A DNA stretch of 64,000 nt from Ceratotherium simum simum (Eukaryota > Chordata > Mammalia > Perissodactyla > Rhinocerotidae): the NCBI RefSeq assembly GCF_000283155.1, contig NW_004454177.1, forward strand, positions 28,075,675 through 28,139,674, given 5' to 3'. Below the pieces are notes generated by a model, which saw nothing but the letters and a program-made list of their open reading frames with translations, was not told the DNA's origin and did no database searches. The position numbers were made by a program, and so were the translations under genes. This document shows, in pieces, positions 44,709 through 54,572 of this stretch. Numbering within the stretch: the stretch's first letter is position 1; the number at the start of each line of letters is the position of its first letter.

Positions 44709-45597
44709 GTGATATTCTTTAAGTAAAAGGCTACATGTGCTATAAAATCCATTGGCTTTTACTAAATGTCTATTCAGTAGGTGGGACAGCTGACAGGGTG
44801 GTTATGTGCTGGCAGAGTGACCCTAATCCAAGCCTTCACCCATACTCTGCACAACAGATTTAATCAATCAATAATCCCCCAATTTTTGCACTGAAAATGA
44901 TCAGTGCTCATCTTTTGGAGAGATGAACACCAGAGAGAATGCATGTCTAATCAAGATTTTACAGATTACCAAAATAAATAGCTAAAACTTGGAAGTGTCT
45001 CTTCAGCTCTGATTTAAACCAGCTGATTTGGGTTCAAACAGCTAAGTGCTAAGGACCAGCATCATCCCCAGCCCATGTGGCTCGCACTACAAAGAGCTCT
45101 GTTCAACTACTCTATCAGGATCTGAAAAAACAGCATACTGTGTACATAGTTTTCTTACTCTCTCAGGACCTTCTAGTGGATGTTATGTCTCAGAAGTAAC
45201 TGGAGTTGCATGGGCGTCCTCTCCCATGTGAAGCCAAACTCCATTTTGCCAGCTACAAGGAGACTGTTCTCAGCCATGAATGAAGAGAGGCGAGTCTGTT
45301 AGACTCTGACAGAAACAGCTAACTTTCCTGCTCTGAAAACTTTTTAGGTGTCTGAGGAAACAACTTTCAAAACTGATCAATGGTTTGCTTTTTGCCTCTT
45401 TCCTACACACCAGCAAACTGGAAATAATGTGCTCCTAAGCCACTTTAGAGAAACAATGGAAATCATAGCGAAAAATACCTTCAATTGTTTTGAGCCAAAT
45501 CAGCCAGTCAACACTTGTTGAAGATTTCATTGTGTACAAATTGTTGCAGCTGTCTGATCCCACTGAAATAGGCATTTGGGAGAAGATGCAGGCCAAG
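44709..45597. other. Unrecognised intronic sequence
   Basis: Nothing recognised. Confidence 0.5.
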
Positions 45598-45775
45598 CCC
45601 AGAGACTAGGACTCCAGCCCCATTACTTGTGTGACCTTGGATAACTCAGCCTTGCTAAGAGCCTCAGCCACCTCATCTTTTCATAAAGAAGAATGTCCTT
45701 TGCCCTGCCTACCTCACCAGGTTGCTATGAGGATCAAATGAGACGAGTTTACACAGGCACTTTGGAAAGTATAAT
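45598..45775 (+). mobile_element. MIR SINE
   Basis: ACTTGTGTGACCTTGGATAA, GCCTCAGCCACCTCATCTTT and CTCACCAGGTTGCTATGAGG with ATCAAATGAGACGAG are MIR in order. Confidence 0.86.
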
Positions 45776-46037
45776 TTGTTAGACAAATACAATGATTTAT
45801 TATTAAACAGAAGATGCTACCTATCCTTGTGGAGGTTATGGACCATCGGGAAAGAAAAAAAACATAATAGATTGTTGATTTTTTTTTCATTACAAGTCAA
45901 TATATGTTTGTTAACCTGAGAACTTTAAAGAAAGACATCAAAAATTCATCTCTTATACCAATTTTCATGCTGCCCATAAATTATGCTCAGTGGTCACCAT
46001 TTAAGCATATAATTTATGCATTAAGATAATTAATGTA

Positions 46038-46243
46038 GGACCGGCCCCATGGCTTAGCGGTTACGTGCACGCGCTCCGCTGCTGGCGGCCCGGGTTCGGA
46101 TCCCGGGCGCGCACCGCTTCTCCAGCCATGCTGGGGCCGCGTCCCACATGCAGCAACTAGAAGGATGTGCAGCTATGACATACAGCTATCTACTGCGGCT
46201 TTGGGGGGAAAAAATAAATAAATAAAATCTTTAAAAAAAAAAA
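46038..46243 (+). mobile_element. ERE-type SINE, short form without tail modules
   Basis: Head GGACCGGCCCCATGGCTTAG, B box GTTCGGATCCCGGGCG, then CAACTAGAAGGATGTGCAGC and GGCTTTGGGGGG followed by (AAAT)n and poly(A). Same short form as the copy at 34822. The 15-base duplication (46023-46037, 46244-46258) is exact. Confidence 0.94.
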
Positions 46244-46424
46244 AAGATAATTAATGTATTAGGATTACTGGTCCTATGGTCCATTCCTGGGTAGATTTGG
46301 GGACTTGAAATACAATGTTTTTAAGGTAGAAATTGCATTTTCTGCGTGTTCTGTTAAGGCTCCCATAGTCAGGACAGCTTCACACAGGTGTTTCTTGACA
46401 ACACTGGGATATAGGACAGCGGCA

Positions 46425-46660
46425 AGGAACGCAGGTTCTACAATAGGACTGGCTTTAAATCCCAATTACTTATTATGGGAAACATGGGGCAAGTCACCTA
46501 CATTCTTTAATCCCCAGTTTCCTCATCTGTATAATATGTGTGACAATAGAACCTCTTTATCTCACAGAATTATTGGGGAAAAAATTAAATGAGAAAATGT
46601 GTAGAAAGTGCCCACCACGAAGTGTTTGGCACACTAAATGTTTATTAATGATCATGAAGA
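46425..46660 (+). mobile_element. MIR SINE, nearly full length
   Basis: TTTAAATCCCAATTACTTAT, CCCAGTTTCCTCATCTGTAT, and AGTGTTTGGCACACTAAATG cover most of MIR. Confidence 0.87.
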
Positions 46661-46747
46661 TGGCAACAATAGGGTAGATGCAGTATATTCAGACATTGCA
46701 ACAGATGTACGCAAGGGACACCCTGAAGTCACTCACACATTGGGTAT

Positions 46748-46965
46748 GTTAACAATAACGACATTTCATTGAGTGCCTACTGTGGGCCAAATGCATTATC
46801 TCCAAGTAGATGACACTAACCACATTTTTACCAAAAGCGAAACAGCGTCAAAGATCTGAAACAATTTGCATGAGATCATAGATCCATTAAGTGATGGAAT
46901 GAAGATTTGTCCCCAGGTCTGTGTGGCTCCTGCTCATTCCACTAGGCCATTCTCCCAGCCCAATG
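46748..46965 (-). mobile_element. MIR SINE
   Basis: CATTTCATTGAGTGCCTACT, GTGGGCCAAATGCATTATCT and AAGTGATGGAATGAAGATTT are reversed MIR. It lies about 90 bases from the previous, opposite MIR. Confidence 0.8.
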
Positions 46966-47149
46966 CTGCTTCTGGCTTCACCTCTGAAACTCCTGGACTT
47001 CCTGGTATCTTCACTTCCCATGTGGTCAGTTTCCAGTGGCAGAATGAAGTTGGAGGGATCTGCTCATAGTCCCATCCCTGCCGTTATCCTTTAGCACGTC
47101 TATAAGGCCTTTTGCTTCCTTCCCTGTGTCCTTAATTATATGCATTGGG

Positions 47150-47400
47150 GCACATCCACTCTACGCTTACATTGTACCAGGGGCTATAGATTCAACGAAG
47201 ATTCATTTTTCATAACCCTGTGCCCTAAGAACTCAAAATCTTGCTGGGGACACACATGAAACTAACAATGCATTATAATAAAGATGACCACAAATGCTAT
47301 ATAACTAGACGAGGAAAAAAAGCACTTTAAGTTGAGGCTTAGAAGTGACAGTCACGCCCATCCTTGAGTGCGGAAGGGCAATTCAATGAGAACGAAAGGA
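47150..47400 (-). mobile_element. L2 LINE fragment
   Basis: TTGTACCAGGGGCTATAGAT, AAAATCTTGCTGGGGACACA and AAGTTGAGGCTTAGAAGTGA resemble reversed L2 sequence, strongly decayed. Confidence 0.48.
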
Positions 47401-48049
47401 ACCATTAACAAAGTTTAGGAATAGCAAGCAGTATAAGGTATCTGAAGAAATAACAGAAGATTGAGAAGTTTACTGAAGAAACCTGAACTCCACCTGAACT
47501 CCAGACTAGGCCAGGAGAACTCAGAGGGCTTGAGGCAGGAAACCACCCACCATCAGTAAAGTGCCAGGCCAGTACCTACAGTCAGAGTAAGCCCAGGAGC
47601 TAAAGGGCAGAAGCTCTGAGCATAGATAGGAAAATTCTGTTCACCTCCTGGGGTCTAGTACGAGCAGAGCCCTAGAGGCCAGGGCAGAAGTCACTGTGCC
47701 AGAGAAGAAATTCTGAAAGTTCAAGCTGGGATTGAAGGGGGTGTAACCAAGACAGTGGTGCAGACAAGGCTGAGACATCTCCATCCAAGGTCAAAACCAT
47801 CTATGAGAACTGTCTAGAGATCAAAGCAAAAAAATAAATTGCACCTTGGAGAATGACAAAGTCAACTAAAATCCCCTGACGTTTGAGAGAGAGAAGAATC
47901 TGTATATTTCAAAAAACTTAAAGAAAAGAAAGCCAAACAAAACAAAAACTCTAATTCCGCTTATTTTTACCCCTGACTTTTATTTAACCTCATTTGGCTT
48001 TGCCAGCACTAAAATCCACAGAACATCTTGATGATGACTCCCTCAGGGA
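47401..48049. other. Unrecognised intronic sequence
   Basis: Nothing recognised except a short direct repeat of ACCTGAACTCC near 47481-47502. Confidence 0.5.
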
Positions 48050-48202
48050 GAAGGCAACAAGCATTTGTTCAGCATCTACTGTGTGCCAAGAATTTTAAAT
48101 ACTTTATTTCATTTAGTTCTCGCAAATCACCCAGTGATGCTCAGAGAAGTTAAATAACTTACCTAAGGTCACAGAGCCCAGGCTTGCCACTGCTGCCATC
48201 AG
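48050..48202 (-). mobile_element. MIR SINE
   Basis: AAGCATTTGTTCAGCATCTA, CTGTGTGCCAAGAATTTTAA and TAAATAACTTACCTAAGGTC are reversed MIR. Confidence 0.83.
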
Positions 48203-48354
48203 ATTGAGATGGCGGGACCACATTGTAACAACTGTCATGGCAGGCTGGAGAGGGGGAGCTCTCAGTATGAGCTCTGAAAGATAGGAATGCATCTTATCTA
48301 CGTTCACATCTTCCAAACCACAGACCAAAATGCTTTACACACTGTCATCATTGT

Positions 48355-48582
48355 CATAATAGCAGTAATAATAAAGCTAATATTTATTTAGCATATCTAC
48401 TACCATGTCTTACATTCTTTGCATACTATCTCTAATTCTGAATACAACCTTGCTAAGTGATATGATCTCCAATGTAGAGATGTGGAAATTAGAGCTTAGA
48501 GAGATGAAGGCATTTGCCAGAAGTCACACAGCAAACAAAAGCCAAAGCCAAGATTCAAACCAAGGTTTGCCAGCACACACAT
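48355..48582 (-). mobile_element. MIR SINE, nearly full length
   Basis: AATAATAAAGCTAATATTTA, GAAATTAGAGCTTAGAGAGA, CAGAAGTCACACAGCAAACA and GATTCAAACCAAGGTTTGCC follow reversed MIR end to end. Confidence 0.86.
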
Positions 48583-49212
48583 TTGTATATAGGGTTGATG
48601 AATACACCAAATGGAATTGATTTTAACCAAATCGAAGCTGTGGTGTAATACAAAGGAGGGAAATCTTCTGTGATATGAGTGTATATATTTATGAATATAT
48701 AATTATAAATTAGTTCTGAAGCACACAATGGCTAGCAAGTTGTGTTGGCTAGAGATCCACAGCCCTGTATTACTGCATAAGAACACTCTGAGGACCACTT
48801 CCACATGCTGCCTCATCTAACTTCTCTGGAACTTAGACCACTCAGAAGACATACCAGGGCCATGGATACAACAGCTAGGAAAGCAGTCTTCAGCTCAGGC
48901 GTTAGTGTTCACGTACACGCGATTCAGTTCTTACAGACACCCACCAAGGAGTCTGTGAAGACCTGCGGTTGCCTATATCGTCACTTTAGAGTAGTCTCTG
49001 CATGATTCTCTTAAGAACTGGTGATGATATTCACTGGCTGTCTGACAGAAAGAATTATTCTCAGGAACAAAATGAATTTACAATCCAACTCCTAATGTGA
49101 ATTACTATTGGAAAAAAGGAATGTAATACAGGGCTCTAGCATCGTCTCACTACTTCTCCTCCCAGAAATGCTACAACACTGCCACAGAGCTGAAAGATTC
49201 CTAAATATGAGG

Positions 49213-49366
49213 CACTATTTCAGGCCTCTATACTTTTGCAAATGCCACACCCTTTGTCTGGAATGTCCTTTCCTTCCTTCGTCTGCATGAAGAATTTTTA
49301 ATTTTCCTTTGAACACCAGTTTTGGTGTCATCTCATCCAGGAAGTCTTCCTTAACTCCTCCAGCTA
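49213..49366 (+). mobile_element. L2 LINE fragment adjoining MER5A
   Basis: TTTTGCAAATGCCACACCCT, TTGTCTGGAATGTCCTTTCC, CATCCAGGAAGTCTTCCTTA and ACTCCTCCAGC are the L2 block GTTCCCTCTGCCTGGAATG...GAAGCCTTCC. Confidence 0.78.
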
Positions 49367-49596
49367 GAGTAACATTTCTCAACCTTAGCCCTATTGACAC
49401 TTTGGGCTATATAATTCTTTGTTGTGAGAGGAAGAGCTGTCCTGCACATTGTAGAATGTTTGGTGGCATCCCTGGTCCCTAACCATTTAGATGTGGATAG
49501 CACCTGGACAGTCACAACAATAAAAGATGTCTCCACATATGGTCAAATGTGGGAATGGGGCTGGGGAGAGGGATCACCACCAGTTGAGAACCACTG
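49367..49596 (-). mobile_element. MER5A DNA transposon, minus strand
   Basis: Reversed MER5A: CATTTCTCAACCTTAGCCCT, ATTGACACTTTGGGCTA, CTGTCCTGCACATTGTAGAA, and CAGTTGAGAACCACTG at the right end. It directly adjoins an L2 fragment on the left and may have interrupted it. Confidence 0.88.
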
Positions 49597-49849
49597 AGCT
49601 AAAGTATTATGGTGCTAGATCTGTACCATGGTAGACTTGGCCCAGCCTTAAATCTAAGTAGAGGAATAAATCATTGAAAGTCTCTTCTAGTTCCACGCTT
49701 CTCTGCTAACATAGTGAAGTTTAAGATTTTAAAAGAAGAATTTGCAGAGTGGCTTACTGTGGCAAACTCAAGGCCCCTTATTGTATTATTTATAATCTTC
49801 TTCACAGATGAGAACTATGTCACTGAGAATAAGAGAATGATGAATCATA

Positions 49850-49968
49850 AAGATCTAAGTTCAGGCTGTATGACCTTGAACTATGACCCTAAGTTTTCTG
49901 TCTAAAAATTGGGGCTAATTTCAGCTTCTTCACAAAGTTTCTGGTTTAAGTGAAATATATGCACCAAG
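49850..49968 (+). mobile_element. MIR SINE fragment
   Basis: TGTATGACCTTGAACTATGA, GTTTTCTGTCTAAAAATTGG and GGCTAATTTCAGCTTCTTCA follow MIR. Confidence 0.6.
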
Positions 49969-50184
49969 CTTCCTAGCAAGATCACCTTTCCCCTTCCACC
50001 AGAAGGTTAGGAATGGGTTAATGTGTGAGAAAATGCTTTATAAATTGTAAGTGCTAAACACTTGTAAGGTTACTATCTGATTTTTAAAAAGCAGTAATAA
50101 AAATTGAGCTTTCCTTTCTGAATGTAGCATTCATATTCAAAAAAAATCCCTGTGAGGAAGATATGAATGAGAAATAATTATTAC

Positions 50185-50365
50185 TTCCAGGTATAGAACA
50201 CTTTACAGTTCATAAAGTCTTTTCACACACATGATTTCTTTCAATGGTCTCCACTGCTCAGGATGGTGTTATCTGAAAGATGAGGAGACAGCCTAAGAGA
50301 ACTGCAGAAACTCCCCATGTTCCCAGAGCTGGAAAATAGACTCAAACCCAGTTTGCAAAAACAGA
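50185..50365 (-). mobile_element. MIR SINE fragment, diverged
   Basis: AACACTTTACAGTTCATAAA, GAAAGATGAGGAGACAGCCT and AATAGACTCAAACCCAGTTT follow the reversed MIR type in part. Confidence 0.5.
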
Positions 50366-51385
50366 TCTCTTTCCAGTGAACACTGAAGTAATATTTTAAA
50401 CACAGAACAAAGAGCCATTCAGCCCAGGCTTTCTGAAATTTGAATTACAGTCTTATACGCAAAACCAGGTAGATAGTAGAGACCATTAGAACTGATAATG
50501 TCGATGGCTATCATCATTAGTTGCATATAAGCCAGCATTAAGGCTTTGCAGACATAAAAAACTAGCTATTTCTTTTGTCAAAAGCTATTATAATTAATTC
50601 TCAAAAAAAATGTATACATTCAACCCAAATCAAAGGAAGAAATAAACCAAGGGGAGAGATGGGCTCTTTCCATAACTGCATGCAAAAACTCTTAATTAAA
50701 CCTAGATATTCAAAAGCGATTTCAGAAGAAAGGTTAATGAAACAGGGTAGGGAGGGAAAACATCTCCAGAGAACCTTGCAGACTCTAGTTTTCTGGGCCA
50801 GCTCTTTCGTTGCTCTCAGGATGAAGTAAAAAATCTACAAAATGTATTTCCCTTTTTGGAATCAAGAATAGAACTGAGCTACTCTCCAGCACCCTGCAGA
50901 GAGCTGTATTGTAATATATTCTCCAGCGCTCTGACCAGCCCTGATGAAGAGTAGCTGAGTTCTGGACACACAGTACTTGATCTCAGAGAGACACTAATAT
51001 AGTTTGGTTTAGAGCAATGATGTCCTATTAGCATCTGGTAGATGTTATAACTTTGGAAAGACGTTAAAATAGAAGGAAAATCTTAAGAAGCGAAGAGGCT
51101 CAAATGTTTGACCCAAGTACAATTATTCAAAACTATCTCTTTTCTAAGCTCCAGGAGAAAAAAAAAAAAATTATACCTGATGGTATGGAGTCCACTGGAA
51201 CCCACGATCAAGGACAAGCCTAACAGACTCTCCATGTGACCTCAACACAACCGAGTGGGTAAAGAGTGGGGCTCAAGGACTGGTACAATTAGAGGCTGAA
51301 GTACACAGGAAACTGCATTCCACCCCAGTGGAAAGAATGCAGATTGATCTGGGACTAGGCCTCCTGGAATGGGTTCCTGGCCCTG
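50366..51385. other. Unrecognised intronic sequence
   Basis: Nothing recognised. A 13-base A-run occurs near 51158. Confidence 0.5.
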
Positions 51386-51605
51386 TTACCATTCATTCAT
51401 TCATCAAATATATACTGTATCTTTCGACTGTCCACATTGTGCCACGTACTACATGAAGCCCAGGCGCTAAGATGAGAAGCAAGAATGGTCATGGTTCCTA
51501 CTCTCATCGAGCTTATAATCTAGAAGGGGAGATGGACATTCACATTAACAAACGCAAAATTTCAAGCAGTGAAGTAAAGGAATGTGGTTTGATAGGAGAT
51601 CACAA
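51386..51605 (-). mobile_element. L2 LINE, first part (interrupted by MIR)
   Basis: CCATTCATTCATTCATCAAA, TCGAGCTTATAATCTAGAAG and GGGGAGATGGACATTCACAT are the reversed L2 end. The L2 resumes near 51930. Confidence 0.75.
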
Positions 51606-51928
51606 CAGTAATAACAACTCAAAAAGCAGCCACCATCACCATTTACTGAGAGCGTCCTAGGTGCCAGGCTTGGTTCTATGCATTTAACCCATTTGATTCA
51701 TCTAACTTGATGAAGTAACCTACTACTATCACCTCATGTGAATGAGGAAGATGTCAATTTTCCTACTTTGATGAAGTAACTACGCTCACCACTTTAGGGT
51801 TGAGGAAATGGAGACACAGAGAGGTTAATTCATTTGTCCAAGGTTCCACAGCTAGTAAACAGTGAAGCTGAGATTCAAATCTAGACGGATGGATTTCAGA
51901 GCCCATATTTTTCACCCCCATGGCAGGG
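51606..51928 (-). mobile_element. MIR SINE inside L2, with a partial internal duplication
   Basis: CATTTACTGAGAGCGTCCTA, GAGGAAATGGAGACACAGAG, AGGTTCCACAGCTAGTAAAC and GATTCAAATCTAGACGGATG are reversed MIR. The word TTGATGAAGTAAC occurs twice about 60 bases apart, which accounts for the extra length. Confidence 0.78.
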
Positions 51929-52349
51929 TATAGCAAGGACTCCTCACCCAGTCTGAGGTCGAAGAAGGCTTTGCTGAAGAGGTAACACTTGAGCTGGAAG
52001 GTGAGTATGAGTTCATCTAAAGAGAGATCAGAAGTTAATCTGGGAAGGGGGTGTGGTTCTAGACAGAGGAGAGAAACTGAGGAATGGAGAGGAGGCCTGT
52101 GTACCTGGAGGGTAGAGTGAGGGAGAGCAGGAAGAAGGGGCTTGAATGGCTGTGGCAGCAGAGCATGCACCTTGCAGGCCAGGGTAAGAATTTGGGTCTT
52201 TATCTTAAAGCAGTGGGAAGTTGTTGAAAGGCTTTTAGGAAGCAGTAATATGATTTGTGTCTTAAGAACTTCTCTGGCTACAGTGTGGAAAATGGAGCAG
52301 AGAGGTTCAGAGGGTCTATGGAGAGAATGTAACCGTCTAGGGTCCAGGC
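51929..52349 (-). mobile_element. L2 LINE, second part
   Basis: AGAGGTAACACTTGAGCTGG, AGCAGTGGGAAGTTGTTGAA, AGTAATATGATTTGTGTCTT and CTTCTCTGGCTACAGTGTGG follow the old repeat that commonly continues the reversed L2 end. A 199-codon minus-strand frame across it is accidental. Confidence 0.62.
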
Positions 52350-52465
52350 CAGCAATCCTCAAAGTGCAGTCTCTGGACCAGCAGCATTACTGTCCTCAGG
52401 AAAGTTCTCATAAATTCAGATTCTTGGTACCCACCCCAGAGCTACTAAATCAGAAACTCTGGGGA
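52350..52465 (-). mobile_element. MER20, first part (split by an MLT1 LTR)
   Basis: CAATCCTCAAAGTGCAGTCT, CTGGACCAGCAGCATTACTG and CTAAATCAGAAACTCTGGGG are reversed MER20 words. The copy stops mid-element where the LTR begins and continues at 53065. Confidence 0.85.
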
Positions 52466-53064
52466 TATATTAGTTATCCACTGCCGTGTAAAAAATTACC
52501 ACAAATTTAGCAGCTTAAAACAGTTTACATTTATTATTTCATAGCTTCCATGAGGTAGGAGTCTGGGCACTGCTTAGGTGGGTCCTCTGCTCAGGGTCTC
52601 ATAAGGCTGCAGTCAAGGTGTCAGCCAGGCTGCATTCTCATCTGGAGGTTCAAGTGGGTAAAATCTGCTTCCAAGTTTATTGAGTTTGTTGGCAGAATTA
52701 ATTTACTTGTGATTGTAGAACTGAGGGCCCCGGCTTCCGGTTAGCTGTCATCTGGAGGCTGCTTCCAGGTCCTGGAGGCCACCCGCAGCACCTACAGGCT
52801 GCCCACAGTTCCTTGCCACGTGAGCTTGCTCATCATGGCTGCTTCCTTCATCCAGCCAGCAGTGTCTCTAGAGTAAATCTGTTAGCAAGACAGAATCTTA
52901 TATAATGTACTATAATCATGGGAGTGATACCCCCATCACCTTTGCCATATCCTACTGGTTAGAAGCAAGTCACAGATCCCTTGCATGTAGGGAGGAGATT
53001 ATAGCAAGGTACAAACACCGGGAGGCAGGGGTTGTGGAGGACCACTGAAGAGTTTGTCCACACA
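52466..53064 (-). mobile_element. MLT1-type MaLR LTR inserted inside MER20
   Basis: Starts near TTAGTTATCCACTGCCGTGT, with TAGCAGCTTAAAACAGTTTA, CAGTCAAGGTGTCAGCCAGG, CATATCCTACTGGTTAGAAG and GGGAGGCAGGGGTTGTGG. These match a reversed MLT1-family LTR of the kind that opens with TTAGTTATCTATTGCTGTG. Sequence of one MER20 copy sits on both sides. Confidence 0.8.
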
Positions 53065-53134
53065 GAACCCATACTCTGTGTTTTAACAAGTCTTCCAGAT
53101 AACTGTGATGCATGCTCGAGTTTAAGAACCACTA
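53065..53134 (-). mobile_element. MER20, second part
   Basis: ACTCTGTGTTTTAACAAGTC, TTCCAGATAACTGTGATGCA and AGTTTAAGAACCACTA continue the reversed MER20 exactly where the first part stopped at 52465. Confidence 0.85.
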
Positions 53135-53214
53135 GTCCAGGCTATGGATGTGAGAGACATTTAGAAAGCAAGACCAAAAGAACCAGGAGCTGTAGTAGCA
53201 ATATTAGATTATGT

Positions 53215-53460
53215 AGTTTAGCACTATGGTCACGAGCATGGGCTTTGGAGCCATTAAGATCTAGTTTCAAGTCTCCATCACTTTCTAGATTGTGTGCCTT
53301 GAGCAAGTTACTGACCCTTACATGGCTTCAGCTTCTTTATTTATATCATGACATCCTCATGGAATCTACTTCTTAAAGTTTAGGGTTGTTGTGAGAGTTA
53401 AATGATCATCAATGTAAACTATGTCCGGATGTGTGACACAAAGGATTTGCTGAATGAATG
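53215..53460 (+). mobile_element. MIR SINE, nearly full length
   Basis: GAGCATGGGCTTTGGAGCCA, TTGAGCAAGTTACTGACCCT and GTTGTTGTGAGAGTTAAATG follow MIR from its start to near its end. Confidence 0.86.
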
Positions 53461-53885
53461 TAGGCGACTGTTACTAACATCTGTGGGATTCAGTTTCTTT
53501 TGTAAAATGAGACTAGATTGTGTAATGTGTAAGGCTCCCGATTCTAGAATTCAAATATTATAGATGAAAAATCTTGCTATTGAGAAAGGTGCAGTTTTTT
53601 TCTCTAATACCTAGAATAGTAATAGCAACACTCGGACTATGAGGTTTTATCTGTTGTTTGTTTTTTAATCTCCTATGTTACTAGAAGTAAGCCACCACTA
53701 GCCTCCTTATGTTTATTAGAAAAAACACCTTCTGTGTAGACCTCCTGAGGGCTTGGTATACCCTCCAGGGACCCAGTTCCTGTACTTGTCTCCTTTGAAA
53801 GAAATAATATAAAACAGATTAAACTGAGTCATACAAACACCCTCAAGGAAGTATTTAAACAGTTATTAAGTGGAGATCCCATCCT

Positions 53886-54005
53886 ACAGGAACTTGTGCT
53901 TTTGGCACTTAACACCCAATACCGTAATTGTGGACTTACTTTCCTATCTCCCTTACTAGACCAAAAACTTCTTGGAGGCAGGGACTATATTTTCCGGTCC
54001 TGGAT
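53886..54005 (+). mobile_element. L2 LINE 3' region
   Basis: TTACTAGACCAAAAACTTCT and TGGAGGCAGGGACTATATTT match the L2 block. A likely terminal piece (ATTACAGTATCTGGCACAAA, GTGCTTAATAAATGC) follows at 54505-54572. Confidence 0.7.
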
Positions 54006-54572
54006 AAAGGGGAGGAGAAGCTTCTTCTGGAAAGAGGCGATGACTCTTTTATACCCCGTCCTTCTCTCTCCTCTGTTCTCTCCTGTCCCCTTCCCCCTTC
54101 TCAATCAAGGTTATATTCCCTAATGGTTGGGAAAAGCTTTGAACTTAAGAGAATGCCAGCTAGTAGGTATCAGAAGAGAGAAAGAGACTGGAGCAAGATC
54201 TCAGTAGAATGCAAGTGAAAACTAATTTCAAACCCTCCTCTAGTTCTCTGTGCCCATAAAGGTAAAGATCAGAGTTCATCTTTGTGGAAAGAAAGCTGCT
54301 TTGTTTAGGAAAATCGCTTGAATGGGCACCTAGCCATGCAAAGGTAAAAGGAAGACTTAGAGAAGAGAGATGAGGACACAACAGAGGAAGACATGAAGAA
54401 ACTTCTGGAGGATATCAAACTTATAGTTATTGGTTGTGGAGTTGTGGGCTGTGTTATTTGGATAGAGCAAAGAGGAAGGCTAGAAAATCTGTTTTTTTTT
54501 TTTATTGCAGTTGATTACAGTATCTGGCACAAAGAAAGTGCTTAATAAATGCTTATAGAATAAACTAAAAAA

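Noticed and set aside
51763..52362. 199-codon open frame on the minus strand
   Set aside because: It runs across an L2 and a MIR, has no family motifs and no splice context, and its length is explained by chance in GC-richer repeat sequence.
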